Shown here piece after piece: positions 15,366-24,839 of a stretch of 64,000 nucleotides of DNA. Location: positions 114,106 through 178,105 of the forward strand of contig NZ_LOEP01000056.1 of NCBI RefSeq assembly GCF_001482285.1, given 5' to 3'. The stretch comes from Haloferax sp. Q22. GTDB taxonomy: Archaea > Halobacteriota > Halobacteria > Halobacteriales > Haloferacaceae. The notes below the pieces were generated by a model. It was not told the DNA's origin. It ran no database searches and saw only the letters and a program-made list of their open reading frames with translations. Numbering within the stretch: the first letter of the stretch is position 1; every line of letters starts with the position of its first letter. A program made the translations under genes and the position numbers.

Positions 15366-16123
15366 CGGTCTCTCTCGGCGTCACCGGCGCGACCGGCCGC
15401 ATGGGCGGGGAAGTCCTCGCCGCGGCCGCCGACCGCGACGACCTCTCGGTCGCCTTCGCGGTCAGTCGCTCACCCGGCGACGAGGTCGAGGGCGTCGTCG
15501 TCGCGGATGCGGCCGACTTCACCGACCTGCTCGCTTCGCACGACCCCGATGTCGTGGTCGACTTCACCGGCCCGGCGGCCTGCATCGAGTACGCGTCGGC
15601 CTGCGCGGAGGCGGGCGTCGCCTTCGTCACCGGCACGACCGGCCTGAGCGAGGGCGGCTTCGACGCGCTCCGCGAGTCCGCATCGGAGGTCCCGGTGCTG
15701 TACGCCTCGAACTTCTCGCGCGGCATCGCGGCGCTCCGCCGGGCCGTCCGCGAGGCGGTCCCGGCCCTCGACGGTTACGACATCGAACTCACGGAGACGC
15801 ACCACAACGCCAAGCGCGACGCCCCGAGCGGGACGGCGCTGACTATCCTCGACGATATCGACGATGTGCGCGGCGACTCCGAGCGCGTTCACGGCCGTGA
15901 GGGCGAAGCACCCCGGTCTGAGGGAGAAGTCGGCGTCCACGCTCGCCGGGCGGGGGATATTGCCGGTGAGCACGAGATATTACTGGCTGGAAATCACGAG
16001 TCACTATCACTCACACACCGCGCGGGGTCGCGGGGGGTCTTCGCCGCTGGCGCACTCGACGCCGCGGCGTGGCTCGCCGACCGCGACGCCGGGTGGTACG
16101 ACTTCACCGAGGTACTCGAATGA
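15362..16123 (+). CDS. dapB: 4-hydroxy-tetrahydrodipicolinate reductase
   Basis: 253-aa NAD(P)H-dependent reductase giving tetrahydrodipicolinate. The N-terminal dinucleotide fold is GATGRMGGEV, and the substrate/catalytic motif ETHHNAKRDAPSGTA is intact with its two histidines and lysine. It starts with GTG overlapping the end of dapA, and its own stop overlaps the ATG of dapD (ATGA). The AT-richer patch near 15955-16020 (gatattactggctggaaatcac) still encodes the conserved dinucleotide-domain return, so no frameshift is implied. Confidence 0.95.
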   Translation: MTVSLGVTGATGRMGGEVLAAAADRDDLSVAFAVSRSPGDEVEGVVVADAADFTDLLASHDPDVVVDFTGPAACIEYASACAEAGVAFVTGTTGLSEGGFDALRESASEVPVLYASNFSRGIAALRRAVREAVPALDGYDIELTETHHNAKRDAPSGTALTILDDIDDVRGDSERVHGREGEAPRSEGEVGVHARRAGDIAGEHEILLAGNHESLSLTHRAGSRGVFAAGALDAAAWLADRDAGWYDFTEVLE

Positions 16124-16962
16124 ATCTGGAATCCGACGTACGAGACCTGTGGCAGCGATACGACGACGGCGACGTAGACGCCGCGTCGGCGACCGTCGAC
16201 GAACTCGACACGCTCGACGCGTTCCTCGACGCCCTCGAGGCGGGCGAGGTGCGCGCCGCCGAGAAGACCGGCTCCGACGTGACCTCGTGGGAGGCCAACG
16301 AGTGGGTCAAGCGGGGCATCCTGCTCAACTTCGGCCTGCGCGAGACGCTCGCCCGCGAGTACGGCGACGTTCGCTACCACGACGTGCTCCCCCTGCGCGA
16401 CACCGAAGACCTCGGGGAGCGCGGCACGCGCAACACCCCCGACGGCACTGCCATCCGCCGCGGCGCGTACCTCGGCTCCGACTGCATCATGATGAGTCCC
16501 TCGTTCGTGAACGTCGGCGCGTACGTCGGCGACGGCACGCTCGTGGACTCCTGTGACACCGTCGGTTCCTGCGCGCAAATCGGCGCGAACGTCAAGCTCG
16601 GCGCGAACACGCTCATCGGCGGCGTGCTCGAACCCGTCGAAGATGCGCCAGTCGTCGTCGAAGACGGCGCGGCGCTCGGCGCGGGCTGTCGGGTCACCTC
16701 CGGCTTCGTCGTCGGCGAGAACTCCATCGTCGGCGAAAACACGCTTCTGACGCCTCGAATCCCCGTCTACGACCTCGTGGACGAGGAGATTTACTACGGC
16801 CACCTGCCCGCGAACCGCCGCGCCTTCACGCGCTTCGTGGAGTCGTCGCTCGGCGACCACGACCTGTTCGCCGGCGGCGCGTACAAGCCCGCGGTCGTCG
16901 CCCTCGACATCGAGGACGACACCCTCGACGCGACCCGTCGGGAGGAGGCGCTGCGCGAATGA
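16120..16962 (+). CDS. dapD: 2,3,4,5-tetrahydropyridine-2,6-dicarboxylate N-succinyltransferase
   Basis: 280-aa acyltransferase with a left-handed beta-helix made of hexapeptide repeats (GAYLGSDCIMMSPSFVNVGA, then IGANVKLGANTLIGG). It transfers succinyl from succinyl-CoA onto tetrahydrodipicolinate, which commits this organism to the succinylase branch. ATG at 16120 is in the ATGA overlap with dapB. C-terminal motif FAGGAYKPAVVAL is typical of the family. Confidence 0.93.
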   Translation: MNLESDVRDLWQRYDDGDVDAASATVDELDTLDAFLDALEAGEVRAAEKTGSDVTSWEANEWVKRGILLNFGLRETLAREYGDVRYHDVLPLRDTEDLGERGTRNTPDGTAIRRGAYLGSDCIMMSPSFVNVGAYVGDGTLVDSCDTVGSCAQIGANVKLGANTLIGGVLEPVEDAPVVVEDGAALGAGCRVTSGFVVGENSIVGENTLLTPRIPVYDLVDEEIYYGHLPANRRAFTRFVESSLGDHDLFAGGAYKPAVVALDIEDDTLDATRREEALRE

Positions 16963-18206
16963 GCGGCGGCGGGCCGGCCGTCCGGCGGCTCTCGGACTGG
17001 GACCGCGAGCGCCTGCTGTCGCTCGCCGACGAGTTCGGATCGCCGCTGTACGTGACCGACCTCCGTCGCGTCCGCGAGAACTGCGTCCGACTCCGCGAGG
17101 CGTTCCCCGAAGCGCACGTCAGCTATGCCGTCAAGGCCCACGCCGGTCGGGCGGTGCTCGAAACCGTCCGCGAGGCTGGCGTCGACGCCGAGTGCGCCTC
17201 CGCCGGCGAAGTCGAGCGCGCCCTCGACGCCGGCTTCCCCGGCGAGCGCGTCCGGTACACGGCGGTCAACCCGCCGGACGCCGACCTCGACCACGTCGTC
17301 TCGCGCTGGGAGTCGAACCCCGAGATGACCGTCACGGTCGGCGCGGCGGACACTATCGACCGCCTGCGCGAGCGCGGCTTCGACGGTCGGCTCTGCCTCC
17401 GGGCGAACCCCGGCGTCGGCGCGGGCCACCACGAGAAGGTCACGACCGGCGGGCACGCGAAGTTCGGCATCCCCATCGACCGCGTCCCCGACCTCGCCGC
17501 CGACGTACGCGACGAGTTCGACCTCGTCGGCGTCCACGCCCACGCGGGAAGCGGTATCTCCGGCGACGACCTCTCGGCGCACCGCGAGTTGGTCCGCCGG
17601 ATGGGCGACCTCGCCCGCGAGGTCGGCGACCTCGAATTCGTCGACGTAGGCGGCGGCTTCGGCGTCCCGTACCGCGAGGACGAACCGCCGCTCGACCTCG
17701 ACGCCGTCGCCGACGCGACCCGCGAGGCGCTCGGCGAGGTGGACGCACAACTCGCAGTCGAACCCGGCCGCTACGTCGTCGCCGACGCCGGCGTCCTCCT
17801 CTCGCGGGTCAACACCGTGAAGGACGCCCCCGAGACGACCGTCGTCGGCATCGACGCTGGTATGACGACTCTGCTCCGACCGGCGATGTACGACGCGTAC
17901 CACGCGATTTCGAACCTCTCTCGGCCCGATGCCGACCCGGTTTCGACCATCGTCGCGGGCCCCGTCTGCGAGACGAGCGACGTGTTCGCCGACGGCCGCG
18001 ACCTCCCCGCCCCCGAGCGCGGCGACTGTCTCGCGCTCGGCAACGCGGGGGCGTACGGCTACGAGATGGCGAGCACCTACAACTCTCGTCCGCGCCCCCC
18101 GGAAGTCGTCCTCGACGCCGACGGCCCCCGACTGGCCCGCCGGCGCGAGACCCTCGACGACGTCACCGCACTCGAACGAACCGTATCCGAGCACATCCCC
18201 AACTGA
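16959..18206 (+). CDS. lysA: Diaminopimelate decarboxylase
   Basis: 415-aa PLP enzyme (alanine-racemase-like barrel plus beta domain) converting meso-diaminopimelate to L-lysine and CO2. The PLP lysine lies in SYAVKAHAG, phosphate-binding and barrel motifs in VGVHAHAGSGIS and VDVGGGFGVPY, and the C-terminal active-site cysteine in GPVCETSDV. Starts in the ATGA overlap with dapD. It lies before dapF, although it acts after it. Confidence 0.95.
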   Translation: MSGGGPAVRRLSDWDRERLLSLADEFGSPLYVTDLRRVRENCVRLREAFPEAHVSYAVKAHAGRAVLETVREAGVDAECASAGEVERALDAGFPGERVRYTAVNPPDADLDHVVSRWESNPEMTVTVGAADTIDRLRERGFDGRLCLRANPGVGAGHHEKVTTGGHAKFGIPIDRVPDLAADVRDEFDLVGVHAHAGSGISGDDLSAHRELVRRMGDLAREVGDLEFVDVGGGFGVPYREDEPPLDLDAVADATREALGEVDAQLAVEPGRYVVADAGVLLSRVNTVKDAPETTVVGIDAGMTTLLRPAMYDAYHAISNLSRPDADPVSTIVAGPVCETSDVFADGRDLPAPERGDCLALGNAGAYGYEMASTYNSRPRPPEVVLDADGPRLARRRETLDDVTALERTVSEHIPN

Positions 18207-18226
18207 CCAAGCACCCACACAGAACC

Positions 18227-19093
18227 ATGAGCGTACTCAACACCGTTCCCTTCGAAAAGTTCCACGGCACCGGAAACGACTTCTTCGTCGTCGACGCAGA
18301 CGATCCGGTCCCGGATCGCCCCGCCTTCGCCCGCACCCACTGCGACCGCGAGGCCGGAATCACCCTGAGCGAGAGCGAGCGCCGCGGCGCAGACGGCGTC
18401 CTGTTTCTCGCGCTCGAATCGCGATACGACCCGCCGCGGGTCGTCATGACCCTCGTCCAGCCCGACGGCTCCGTCGCCGCCATGTGCGGCAACGGCGCTC
18501 GCGTCGCGGCCGCGTGGGCCGCCGAGCGAACCGGCACGAACGAAGTCATGATAGACACGCCCGCCGGCACCCGCCGCGCGAGCCTCGACGGCACCGACGT
18601 GACCGTCGAGATGGGCGTCCCCTCCTTTTCCCCACGGGACGTGCCGCTCGCGGCCGACGACGAACTCGTCGAGACCGAGGTCGAGGGGCTGACCGTCACG
18701 GCCGTCAACACGGGCGTCCCCCACGCCGTCGCCTTCGTCGACGACGTGGACGCCGTGGACCTCGAATCGGTCGCCCCCGCCGTCCGCCACGCGTCGGTGT
18801 TCCCCGAGGGCGCGAACGTCACGCTCGCCTCCCCCGACGGCGAGGGGGGCTTCCGACAGCGCACCTTCGAGCGCGGCGTCGAGGGCGAGACGCAGTCCTG
18901 CGGCACCGGCGCGGTCGCCGTCGTCGCGGCCGCGAAGCGACTCGGACACGTCTCCGGTGACGACCCCGTAACCGTCACCCCGCCGGGCGGCGCGCTCTCC
19001 GTGACCGTCCCCGACGAGGGGTCGGCGCTCCTCGGCGGCCCGGCCGTCTACGAGGGCGACGGCGAGGCCGACATCGTCTTCCGCGAGCGATGA
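18227..19093 (+). CDS. dapF: Diaminopimelate epimerase
   Basis: 288-aa cofactor-independent epimerase interconverting LL- and meso-diaminopimelate. Both catalytic cysteines are present, in MCGNGARVA and in QSCGTGAVAV, and the N-terminal FHGTGNDFFVVD is diagnostic. It follows lysA after 20 bp and overlaps dapE by four bases (ATGA). Confidence 0.95.
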   Translation: MSVLNTVPFEKFHGTGNDFFVVDADDPVPDRPAFARTHCDREAGITLSESERRGADGVLFLALESRYDPPRVVMTLVQPDGSVAAMCGNGARVAAAWAAERTGTNEVMIDTPAGTRRASLDGTDVTVEMGVPSFSPRDVPLAADDELVETEVEGLTVTAVNTGVPHAVAFVDDVDAVDLESVAPAVRHASVFPEGANVTLASPDGEGGFRQRTFERGVEGETQSCGTGAVAVVAAAKRLGHVSGDDPVTVTPPGGALSVTVPDEGSALLGGPAVYEGDGEADIVFRER

Positions 19094-20187
19094 GCGGCGA
19101 CGCCGACGGGTTCGACCCCGTGGCGTTCCTCGAACGGGCCGTCCCCGTCGCGTCGAACGACGACGTGGGCGAGATGCGCGACCTGCTGGTCGAGACGCTC
19201 GAAGCCGAGGGTGTCAGTCCGACTGTGGACGACGCCGGCAACACCGTCGCCTCGAAGGGAGCGGCGGAGCCGACGACGCACCTCGTCCTCAATACGCACA
19301 TCGACACCGTCTCGCCGCACGTCCCGTACGAACGCGACGAGGGAGTCATCCGCGGCCGCGGCTCCTGCGACGCGAAAGGACCGCTCGCGGCGCTTCTCTC
19401 GGCGTTCTTCGCCGCCGACCCCGGTCCCGACGCCCGAGTGACGCTCGCCATCACGCCCGACGAGGAACTCCTCTCGACGGGCGCGGCCGCTCTCGACCTC
19501 GACGGAGACATGTACATCGTCGGCGAACCGACCGGCCTCGACGTCTGTACGGCCGCGAAAGGTCGGTTCGAGGGGACGGTGTCGCTGTCCGGCGTCGCCG
19601 CGCACGCGGCCGAGCCGCAGTCGGGGAGCAACGCCGTGGACGCGCTCGCGCCGGTCCTCGACGCCCTCCGGTCGTTCGACGACGACCGCGAGTCCCACCC
19701 CGAACTCGGAGCGGCGACGCTGACGCCGACGATGGTCGACGGCGGCGCGAACTCGAATCAGGTGCCCGCCGACTGCCGACTCGTGGTCGACCGCCGGAGC
19801 GTCCCGCCGGAGACGGCCGACGGTTTCCGCGAGGAACTCCAATCGACGCTTCGGGCCGTCGTCCCCGACGACGTTGGCGTCGACTTCGCGCTCACGGAGC
19901 GCCCGACACCGTTCCTCGAAGCGTTCGCGACCGACCCCGACCACGAACTCGTGACGACGCTCGCCGCCGCCTCCCGAGACGCCGGCGGCCGGGCGGACGT
20001 TCGGCCCTTTACGGCCGCGACCGAGGCCTCCTACTTCTCTCCCGCGCCCGTCGTCGTCTTCGGGCCCGGCGACCTCGCCGACGACGAGGGCGCGGTCGCG
20101 CACGCCGACAGGGAGTACGTGCGTACCGACGACGTGCGAACCGCGGCCGCCGCGCTCACCGCCGCCGTCGCCGCGCTCACCGCCTAA
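19090..20187 (+). CDS. dapE: Succinyl-diaminopimelate desuccinylase (M20 family)
   Basis: 365-aa zinc hydrolase of the M20/ArgE/DapE family. Metal ligands appear in LVLNTHIDTVSPH, GRGSCDAKGPLAAL, DEELLSTGAA and near the C-terminus. In this operon it most probably removes succinate from N-succinyl-LL-diaminopimelate. Last gene of the operon. The aminotransferase step (DapC) is not encoded here, so an ArgD-type enzyme elsewhere is expected. Confidence 0.88.
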   Translation: MSGDADGFDPVAFLERAVPVASNDDVGEMRDLLVETLEAEGVSPTVDDAGNTVASKGAAEPTTHLVLNTHIDTVSPHVPYERDEGVIRGRGSCDAKGPLAALLSAFFAADPGPDARVTLAITPDEELLSTGAAALDLDGDMYIVGEPTGLDVCTAAKGRFEGTVSLSGVAAHAAEPQSGSNAVDALAPVLDALRSFDDDRESHPELGAATLTPTMVDGGANSNQVPADCRLVVDRRSVPPETADGFREELQSTLRAVVPDDVGVDFALTERPTPFLEAFATDPDHELVTTLAAASRDAGGRADVRPFTAATEASYFSPAPVVVFGPGDLADDEGAVAHADREYVRTDDVRTAAAALTAAVAALTA

Positions 20188-20190
20188 CTG

Positions 20191-20236
20191 TTAATTAATC
20201 AAAACGTACTTGTTGTCCGAACGATACGTTTCGGAC
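20191..20236 (+). promoter_or_regulatory. Promoter and inverted repeat before the surface-protein gene
   Basis: TTAATTAA (20191-20198) is an AT-rich palindrome suited to a TATA box for the gene starting at 20238. An inverted repeat with 7-bp arms, GTCCGAA (20215-20221) and TTCGGAC (20230-20236), ends one base before the ATG. It would overlap the transcription start and could be an operator or a 5' hairpin. Confidence 0.5.
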
Positions 20237-20237
20237 G

Positions 20238-20798
20238 ATGCGCCCTCCCCACCTCGTCGTCGTCCTCCTCGTCGTGGTCGCGCTCTCGCTTCCGGGAGCC
20301 GTCGCCGCCGACGGCACCGTTATCGACCACTCCGGCGAGGGACTCACTCTCGACGCGGCCGATGGCGAACGTATTCACGGTTCGACCCCGTTCGAGTCCG
20401 GGACGCTCATCGGCGTCCGCGTGCAGTCCGTCGGTGACACCCACTCGTTCCTCGTTTCGAGGATCGTCCGCGTCGGCGAAAACGGCACGTTCGACGTGAC
20501 GTTCGACCTCTCGGGGCTGTCTCAGCTCCGCGGCGGTCCGGTTCGAGTCTCGATTCGCCACAACCAGCAGGCCATCTACCAAGAAAACGCCACGCTCGTG
20601 ACGTACGACATGCCCGGTAACTCGACGCTCACGCCCGACGTCGAGACCACGGAGACGACGACCGAAACCGCCCAGCCGTCGACGGCGACGGCGACGTCAA
20701 CCGATTCGCTGTCCGGGTTCGAGGTGCCCGGCTTCGGCGCCGGTGCGGGCGTCGTCGCGCTCTGCCTCGCCTCGATCGCCGCGTACGCCCGGTTCTAA
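20238..20798 (+). CDS. Secreted BGTF-domain protein with PGF-CTERM anchor
   Basis: 186 aa. A Sec signal (residues 1-23, ending AVAADG) is followed by one BGTF-type surface domain: LTLDAADGERIHGSTPFESGTLIGVRVQS, then GENGTFDVTFDLSGL. A Thr-rich linker (ETTETTTETAQPSTATAT) leads to a PGF-CTERM signal (VPGFGAGAGVVALCLASIAAY), so it is lipid-anchored at the cell surface. BGTF domains are usually found in larger haloarchaeal surface proteins. Function unknown. Confidence 0.8.
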   Translation: MRPPHLVVVLLVVVALSLPGAVAADGTVIDHSGEGLTLDAADGERIHGSTPFESGTLIGVRVQSVGDTHSFLVSRIVRVGENGTFDVTFDLSGLSQLRGGPVRVSIRHNQQAIYQENATLVTYDMPGNSTLTPDVETTETTTETAQPSTATATSTDSLSGFEVPGFGAGAGVVALCLASIAAYARF

Positions 20799-20882
20799 CA
20801 GCCCGTCGCCCGGCCTCGCGCCGGCCTCGCGCCGGAGTTCCGGAACGCAACGCCCTTTTCCCACCCGTTCCTGTGTCGGCGT

Positions 20883-21578
20883 ATGTACGAGGCGGTCTAC
20901 GCACACCCCGACGGCGAGAGCACGGCCAGTCGCGCCGCCGTCGCCGCCGGTCGGTACGACTACGACGGCGTCGTCGTCCGCGCGCTCGACGCCAGCCCCG
21001 ACTACGACCGCCTCCGCGACGCCCTCGATGTGGACCTCGTCGACGCCGTCGAAATCGACGCGTCGAACCCGGAGCGCGCCAGCGGCGCGGTCGGGAACTA
21101 CCGCCCGCAGCGCGAACTACTCATCCTCCGCGGCGGCACGAACGCGCTCAACCGCTTCGCCGTCGAACAGCCGCGAGTCGACGTGCTCTCGCGTCCGATG
21201 GAGGGCAACGGCAACTTCAACCACGTCCTCGCCAAGGCCGCCCGCGACAACGGCGTCCGCGTCGAGTTCGACTTCGGGCCGGTGCTCCGAAGCGACGGGG
21301 GGACTCGCGTGCAGGCCATCTCGGCCCTTCGAAAGCTCCGAGAACTCGTCGAGTACTACGACGCCCCGTACGTCGTCTCCGCGACCCCGTCGTCGCACCT
21401 CCAACTGCGGAGCCCCCGCGAGTTGGCGGGACTGGGCGAGGTCATCGGCTTCGACCGCGAGCAGGTGCTCGACGGCCTCCGCGAGTGGGGCCGCCTCGCG
21501 GCGCGCAACCGCGAGCGCATGTCCGAGTCGTTCATAGCCCCCGGCGTCAAACGGGGACGATATGAAGAAGACGATTGA
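20883..21578 (+). CDS. rnp3: Ribonuclease P protein component 3 (Rpp30)
   Basis: 231-aa TIM-barrel-like Rpp30 homologue, a protein subunit of archaeal RNP-type RNase P, which pairs with Pop5. Recognisable segments are ELLILRGGTNALNRFAVEQPRVDVL and GVRVEFDFGPVLRSDG. The 3' end overlaps the next gene by 17 bp, so the two are coupled. Order rnp3-methyltransferase-rnp2-psmA matches the conserved archaeal RNase P/proteasome superoperon. Confidence 0.92.
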   Translation: MYEAVYAHPDGESTASRAAVAAGRYDYDGVVVRALDASPDYDRLRDALDVDLVDAVEIDASNPERASGAVGNYRPQRELLILRGGTNALNRFAVEQPRVDVLSRPMEGNGNFNHVLAKAARDNGVRVEFDFGPVLRSDGGTRVQAISALRKLRELVEYYDAPYVVSATPSSHLQLRSPRELAGLGEVIGFDREQVLDGLREWGRLAARNRERMSESFIAPGVKRGRYEEDD

Positions 21579-22188
21579 GGAACACGCCGCCCGCTTTTCC
21601 CACATCGCCGCGGAGTACGACGATTCGCAAGACAGCGATGAGTACCGCGCGTGCGTCTCGCTCGTCGTTCACTACGCCGACCCCTCTCCCGAGGACGTGG
21701 TCCTCGACCTCGGCACCGGCACGGGCGCTATCGCCCTCGCGCTCGCCCCCGACGCGAAGCGCGTCGTCGGCCGCGACATCAGCGAGGGGATGCTCGAACA
21801 GGCCCGCGCCAAAGCCGCCGAAGTCGGCATCGAGAACGTCGAGTTCGGTGAGGGCCGGTTCCGCGAACCGAACGTGGACGACGACGAGCAGGTGGACATC
21901 GTGGTCACGAACTTCGCCATGCACCACCTCTCGGACGAAGAGAAACGCGAGGCCATCAACGTCATCGCCGACCTCGAACCGCGCCGGTTCGTCCTTGGCG
22001 ACGTGATGTTCTTCGGGACGCCCGACCCCGACGAGCCGTTCTACTCGCCCGAGGTGGACGACCCCGCGACTGTCGGCTTCCTCGCCGACGCGCTCACGGA
22101 CGCCGGATTCGTCCTCACAGCCGTCGAGTCCGTCCACGAACAGGTGGGCGTCCTCGTCGCCGAGCGAGCGCCGAACGCCGACGAGTGA
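21562..22188 (+). CDS. Class I SAM-dependent methyltransferase
   Basis: 208-aa Rossmann-fold methyltransferase. The SAM-binding loop VLDLGTGTGAIALAL (motif I), DISEGMLEQA (motif II) and VVTNFAMHHL (motif IV) are all present. It overlaps rnp3 and sits 9 bp before rnp2, so it is probably part of the same transcript. The substrate is unknown; the position suggests an RNA or RNP protein, but that is inference. Confidence 0.85.
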   Translation: MKKTIEEHAARFSHIAAEYDDSQDSDEYRACVSLVVHYADPSPEDVVLDLGTGTGAIALALAPDAKRVVGRDISEGMLEQARAKAAEVGIENVEFGEGRFREPNVDDDEQVDIVVTNFAMHHLSDEEKREAINVIADLEPRRFVLGDVMFFGTPDPDEPFYSPEVDDPATVGFLADALTDAGFVLTAVESVHEQVGVLVAERAPNADE

Positions 22189-22197
22189 GCTGAGCCG

Positions 22198-22677
22198 ATG
22201 AAACACCTGCCCAAACACCTCCGGCCGCGACGGCGCTACCTCGCCGTCGAAGTCGAGACGTGGCCCGACGCAGACCTCGCCCGCGGGCCGTTCCAGCGCG
22301 AGCTCTGGTACGCCGCGCAGAACCTCTACGGCGACGCCGGGAGCGCCGACGCCGACCTGACCGTCCTCGGGTTCGACTACGACGACGGCATCGCCGAGAC
22401 CATCGTCCGCGCCCGTCGCGGTCACGTCGAGGAAGCCCGGGCCGCGCTCGCCTGCATCGACGCCGTCGGCGGCGACCCAGTCGGGGTGAGAGTGCGAGGC
22501 GTCTCGGGGACAGTGCGTGCCTGTTCGGAAAGGTATTTACACGGCCGGGCCGGAATTTCTGAGGAGAGAACCGTCGTGTTCGAGAACGAATCCCGAACCG
22601 CTGTCGTCCGCGACTCACTCTTGGACGTCGGCGGTTCGGACGGGTTCACGGGCGCGACGCAACTCGATTTCGAGTGA
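22198..22677 (+). CDS. rnp2: Ribonuclease P protein component 2 (Pop5)
   Basis: 159-aa Pop5 homologue, the RNase P subunit that pairs with Rpp30 and activates the catalytic RNA. MKHLPKHLRPRRRYLAVEVE is the characteristic N-terminus. The C-terminal third (about residues 105-159) extends beyond the core Pop5 fold, a known haloarchaeal feature. It ends 6 bp before psmA. Confidence 0.9.
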   Translation: MKHLPKHLRPRRRYLAVEVETWPDADLARGPFQRELWYAAQNLYGDAGSADADLTVLGFDYDDGIAETIVRARRGHVEEARAALACIDAVGGDPVGVRVRGVSGTVRACSERYLHGRAGISEERTVVFENESRTAVVRDSLLDVGGSDGFTGATQLDFE

Positions 22678-22683
22678 TATTCC

Positions 22684-23442
<759 letters not shown>

Positions 23443-23639
23443 GCCGCGTCCCGCGGTTTCCCTTCTCGCGCGTTCTTCTCCGACCCCCGCCCGGCGAGCG
23501 ACTGCGCCGTCGTCTCGGTCGCGACGGGGAGCGGTCGCGTCGCTCGCGGTCGGAACGCGAGTCGAGATACGGAAACAGAAGCGGAATAGAACCGAGACCG
23601 CAGTCGGTTATCGGGGTCTCAAACGAGAGGGCGGACGGC

Positions 23640-23993
23640 TCAGTACTCCTCGTAGGCGAGGTTCATGAGCCACTGCGAGAAGGCGTTGCTGTTGGCGTTG
23701 ATCTCCTCTTCGCCGATGAGGGGAGACAGCATGTCGCCCGCCATCAGCATCGAGAAGTCGAGGTCGCGCGCGGCGGGTTCGAGGTAGTAGGTGGTGTGTC
23801 CGTTGTAGACGGTCTCGGTCCGCTTGATGAGACCGAGCGACTCCAGCACCTCGGCGATTCGGCTCCCCTTCCGGGAGGAGATATCGAGTTCTTTCCAGAA
23901 GTCGCTCTGGTGGATGCCGCCCGACTCGCGGATGAGTTCCAGTCCCGCGTGCTCGTCGGAAGAAAGGTCTTGCTCGGCTTCGCTCGCGCTCAT
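23640..23993 (-). CDS. MarR/Lrp-like winged-helix regulator
   Basis: 117 aa. The first 75 residues form a winged helix: LELIRESGGIHQSDFWKELDISSRKGSRIAEVLESLGLIKRTETV, and the wing YNGHTTYYLEPAA. This QSDFWKELDIS pattern is shared by a group of haloarchaeal regulators. The C-terminal 40 residues (LSPLIGEEEINANSNAFSQWL) may mediate dimerisation. It is convergent with psmA across a 197-bp gap; no target is evident. Confidence 0.8.
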   Translation of the reverse strand: MSASEAEQDLSSDEHAGLELIRESGGIHQSDFWKELDISSRKGSRIAEVLESLGLIKRTETVYNGHTTYYLEPAARDLDFSMLMAGDMLSPLIGEEEINANSNAFSQWLMNLAYEEY

Positions 23994-24018
23994 ACCACCT
24001 ACACGTCGTGCGAGCGGT

Positions 24019-24771
24019 TTAATCCTGACGTTCGACCGGTTCGAAGGCGGTCTGACACGGCGGGCCGTCGGCGAATTCGTACGCGAATTCCGCCTCGCCG
24101 AGCGTGATGACCGACGACGAGCGCGTGCCGAACCGACCCTCCGGGTCGTGGACGCAGACGCCGAAGTCGTGGTCGCCCAGCGCCGCCTTCGCCCGCTCGC
24201 GCCACGCCGTCACCGACTCGCTCGGGCCGGGCTGAAGCGCCTCCTCTAGCCGCCGGGCGTTGTCGGCCTGCCGCTCCCCCACCTCGGGGCGTCGCTCCGG
24301 GACGAACCACGAGTCGGGCGTGCCGACGTTGACGACGACGCGAACGCCGGGGTCGAAGTTCCGAACCGACAGGCTTCCGTCCCACTCGAAGAACAGCGCG
24401 GCGTTCTCGTCGGCGACGACGAGGTTGAAGCCATCGTAGGTGTGGTCCTCGACCGCGCGTTCGACGAACCGGGCGGCGTCCTCGGCGGTCTCGTGACGGA
24501 GCGCGTCGCGGACGAGGTGGCCTCGGGAGCGCTCGCCGCCGCCCGCGACCTCGACCCAGCGGTTGGTGATGCCGACGAAGACGCCGGCGTCGTTGTAGCC
24601 GACCCACGTCCCGCCCGCCTCGGCGTCCCGCGGAGCGACGATTTCGGGACCGTCGCCGTCGTCCCACCGCCGGGGCGGTTCGGCGGGCCTGCCGAGTTGC
24701 TCGTCGCGGTTGGCGGCGACGACGACCGGCGCGTCCTCGAACACCTGCCACGCGAGGATGAGTGTGCACAC
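24019..24771 (-). CDS. NRDE/TANGO2-family protein
   Basis: 250 aa. It starts MCTLILAWQVFEDAPVVVAANRDE, where the early cysteine and the NRDE tetrapeptide are the hallmarks of the NRDE (TANGO2, DUF833) family. GGTWVGYNDAGVFVGITNRW is the second conserved block. The fold is N-terminal-nucleophile-like, and eukaryotic members affect heme or lipid homeostasis, but the archaeal role is unknown. The GTG at 24771 is chosen because it puts the conserved cysteine at position 2; a longer frame upstream is open. Confidence 0.85.
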   Translation of the reverse strand: MCTLILAWQVFEDAPVVVAANRDEQLGRPAEPPRRWDDGDGPEIVAPRDAEAGGTWVGYNDAGVFVGITNRWVEVAGGGERSRGHLVRDALRHETAEDAARFVERAVEDHTYDGFNLVVADENAALFFEWDGSLSVRNFDPGVRVVVNVGTPDSWFVPERRPEVGERQADNARRLEEALQPGPSESVTAWRERAKAALGDHDFGVCVHDPEGRFGTRSSSVITLGEAEFAYEFADGPPCQTAFEPVERQD

Positions 24772-24839
24772 GAGGTGGGAGTAGGCACTCGGCGCAGAAA
24801 AACACCGGTTCCGTCTCGGGGTCTGAACGTCCGGGGAAC

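Noticed and set aside
15940..16030. Possible frameshift or insertion in dapB where base composition changes
   Set aside because: The frame stays open and the conserved C-terminal part of dapB is in the same frame, so it is only a local AT-richer patch.
17192..19093. Very long frame joining a basic, low-complexity stretch to dapF
   Set aside because: The first part is a shifted reading of lysA in GC-rich DNA. DapF starts at the ATG at 18227 with its normal N-terminus.
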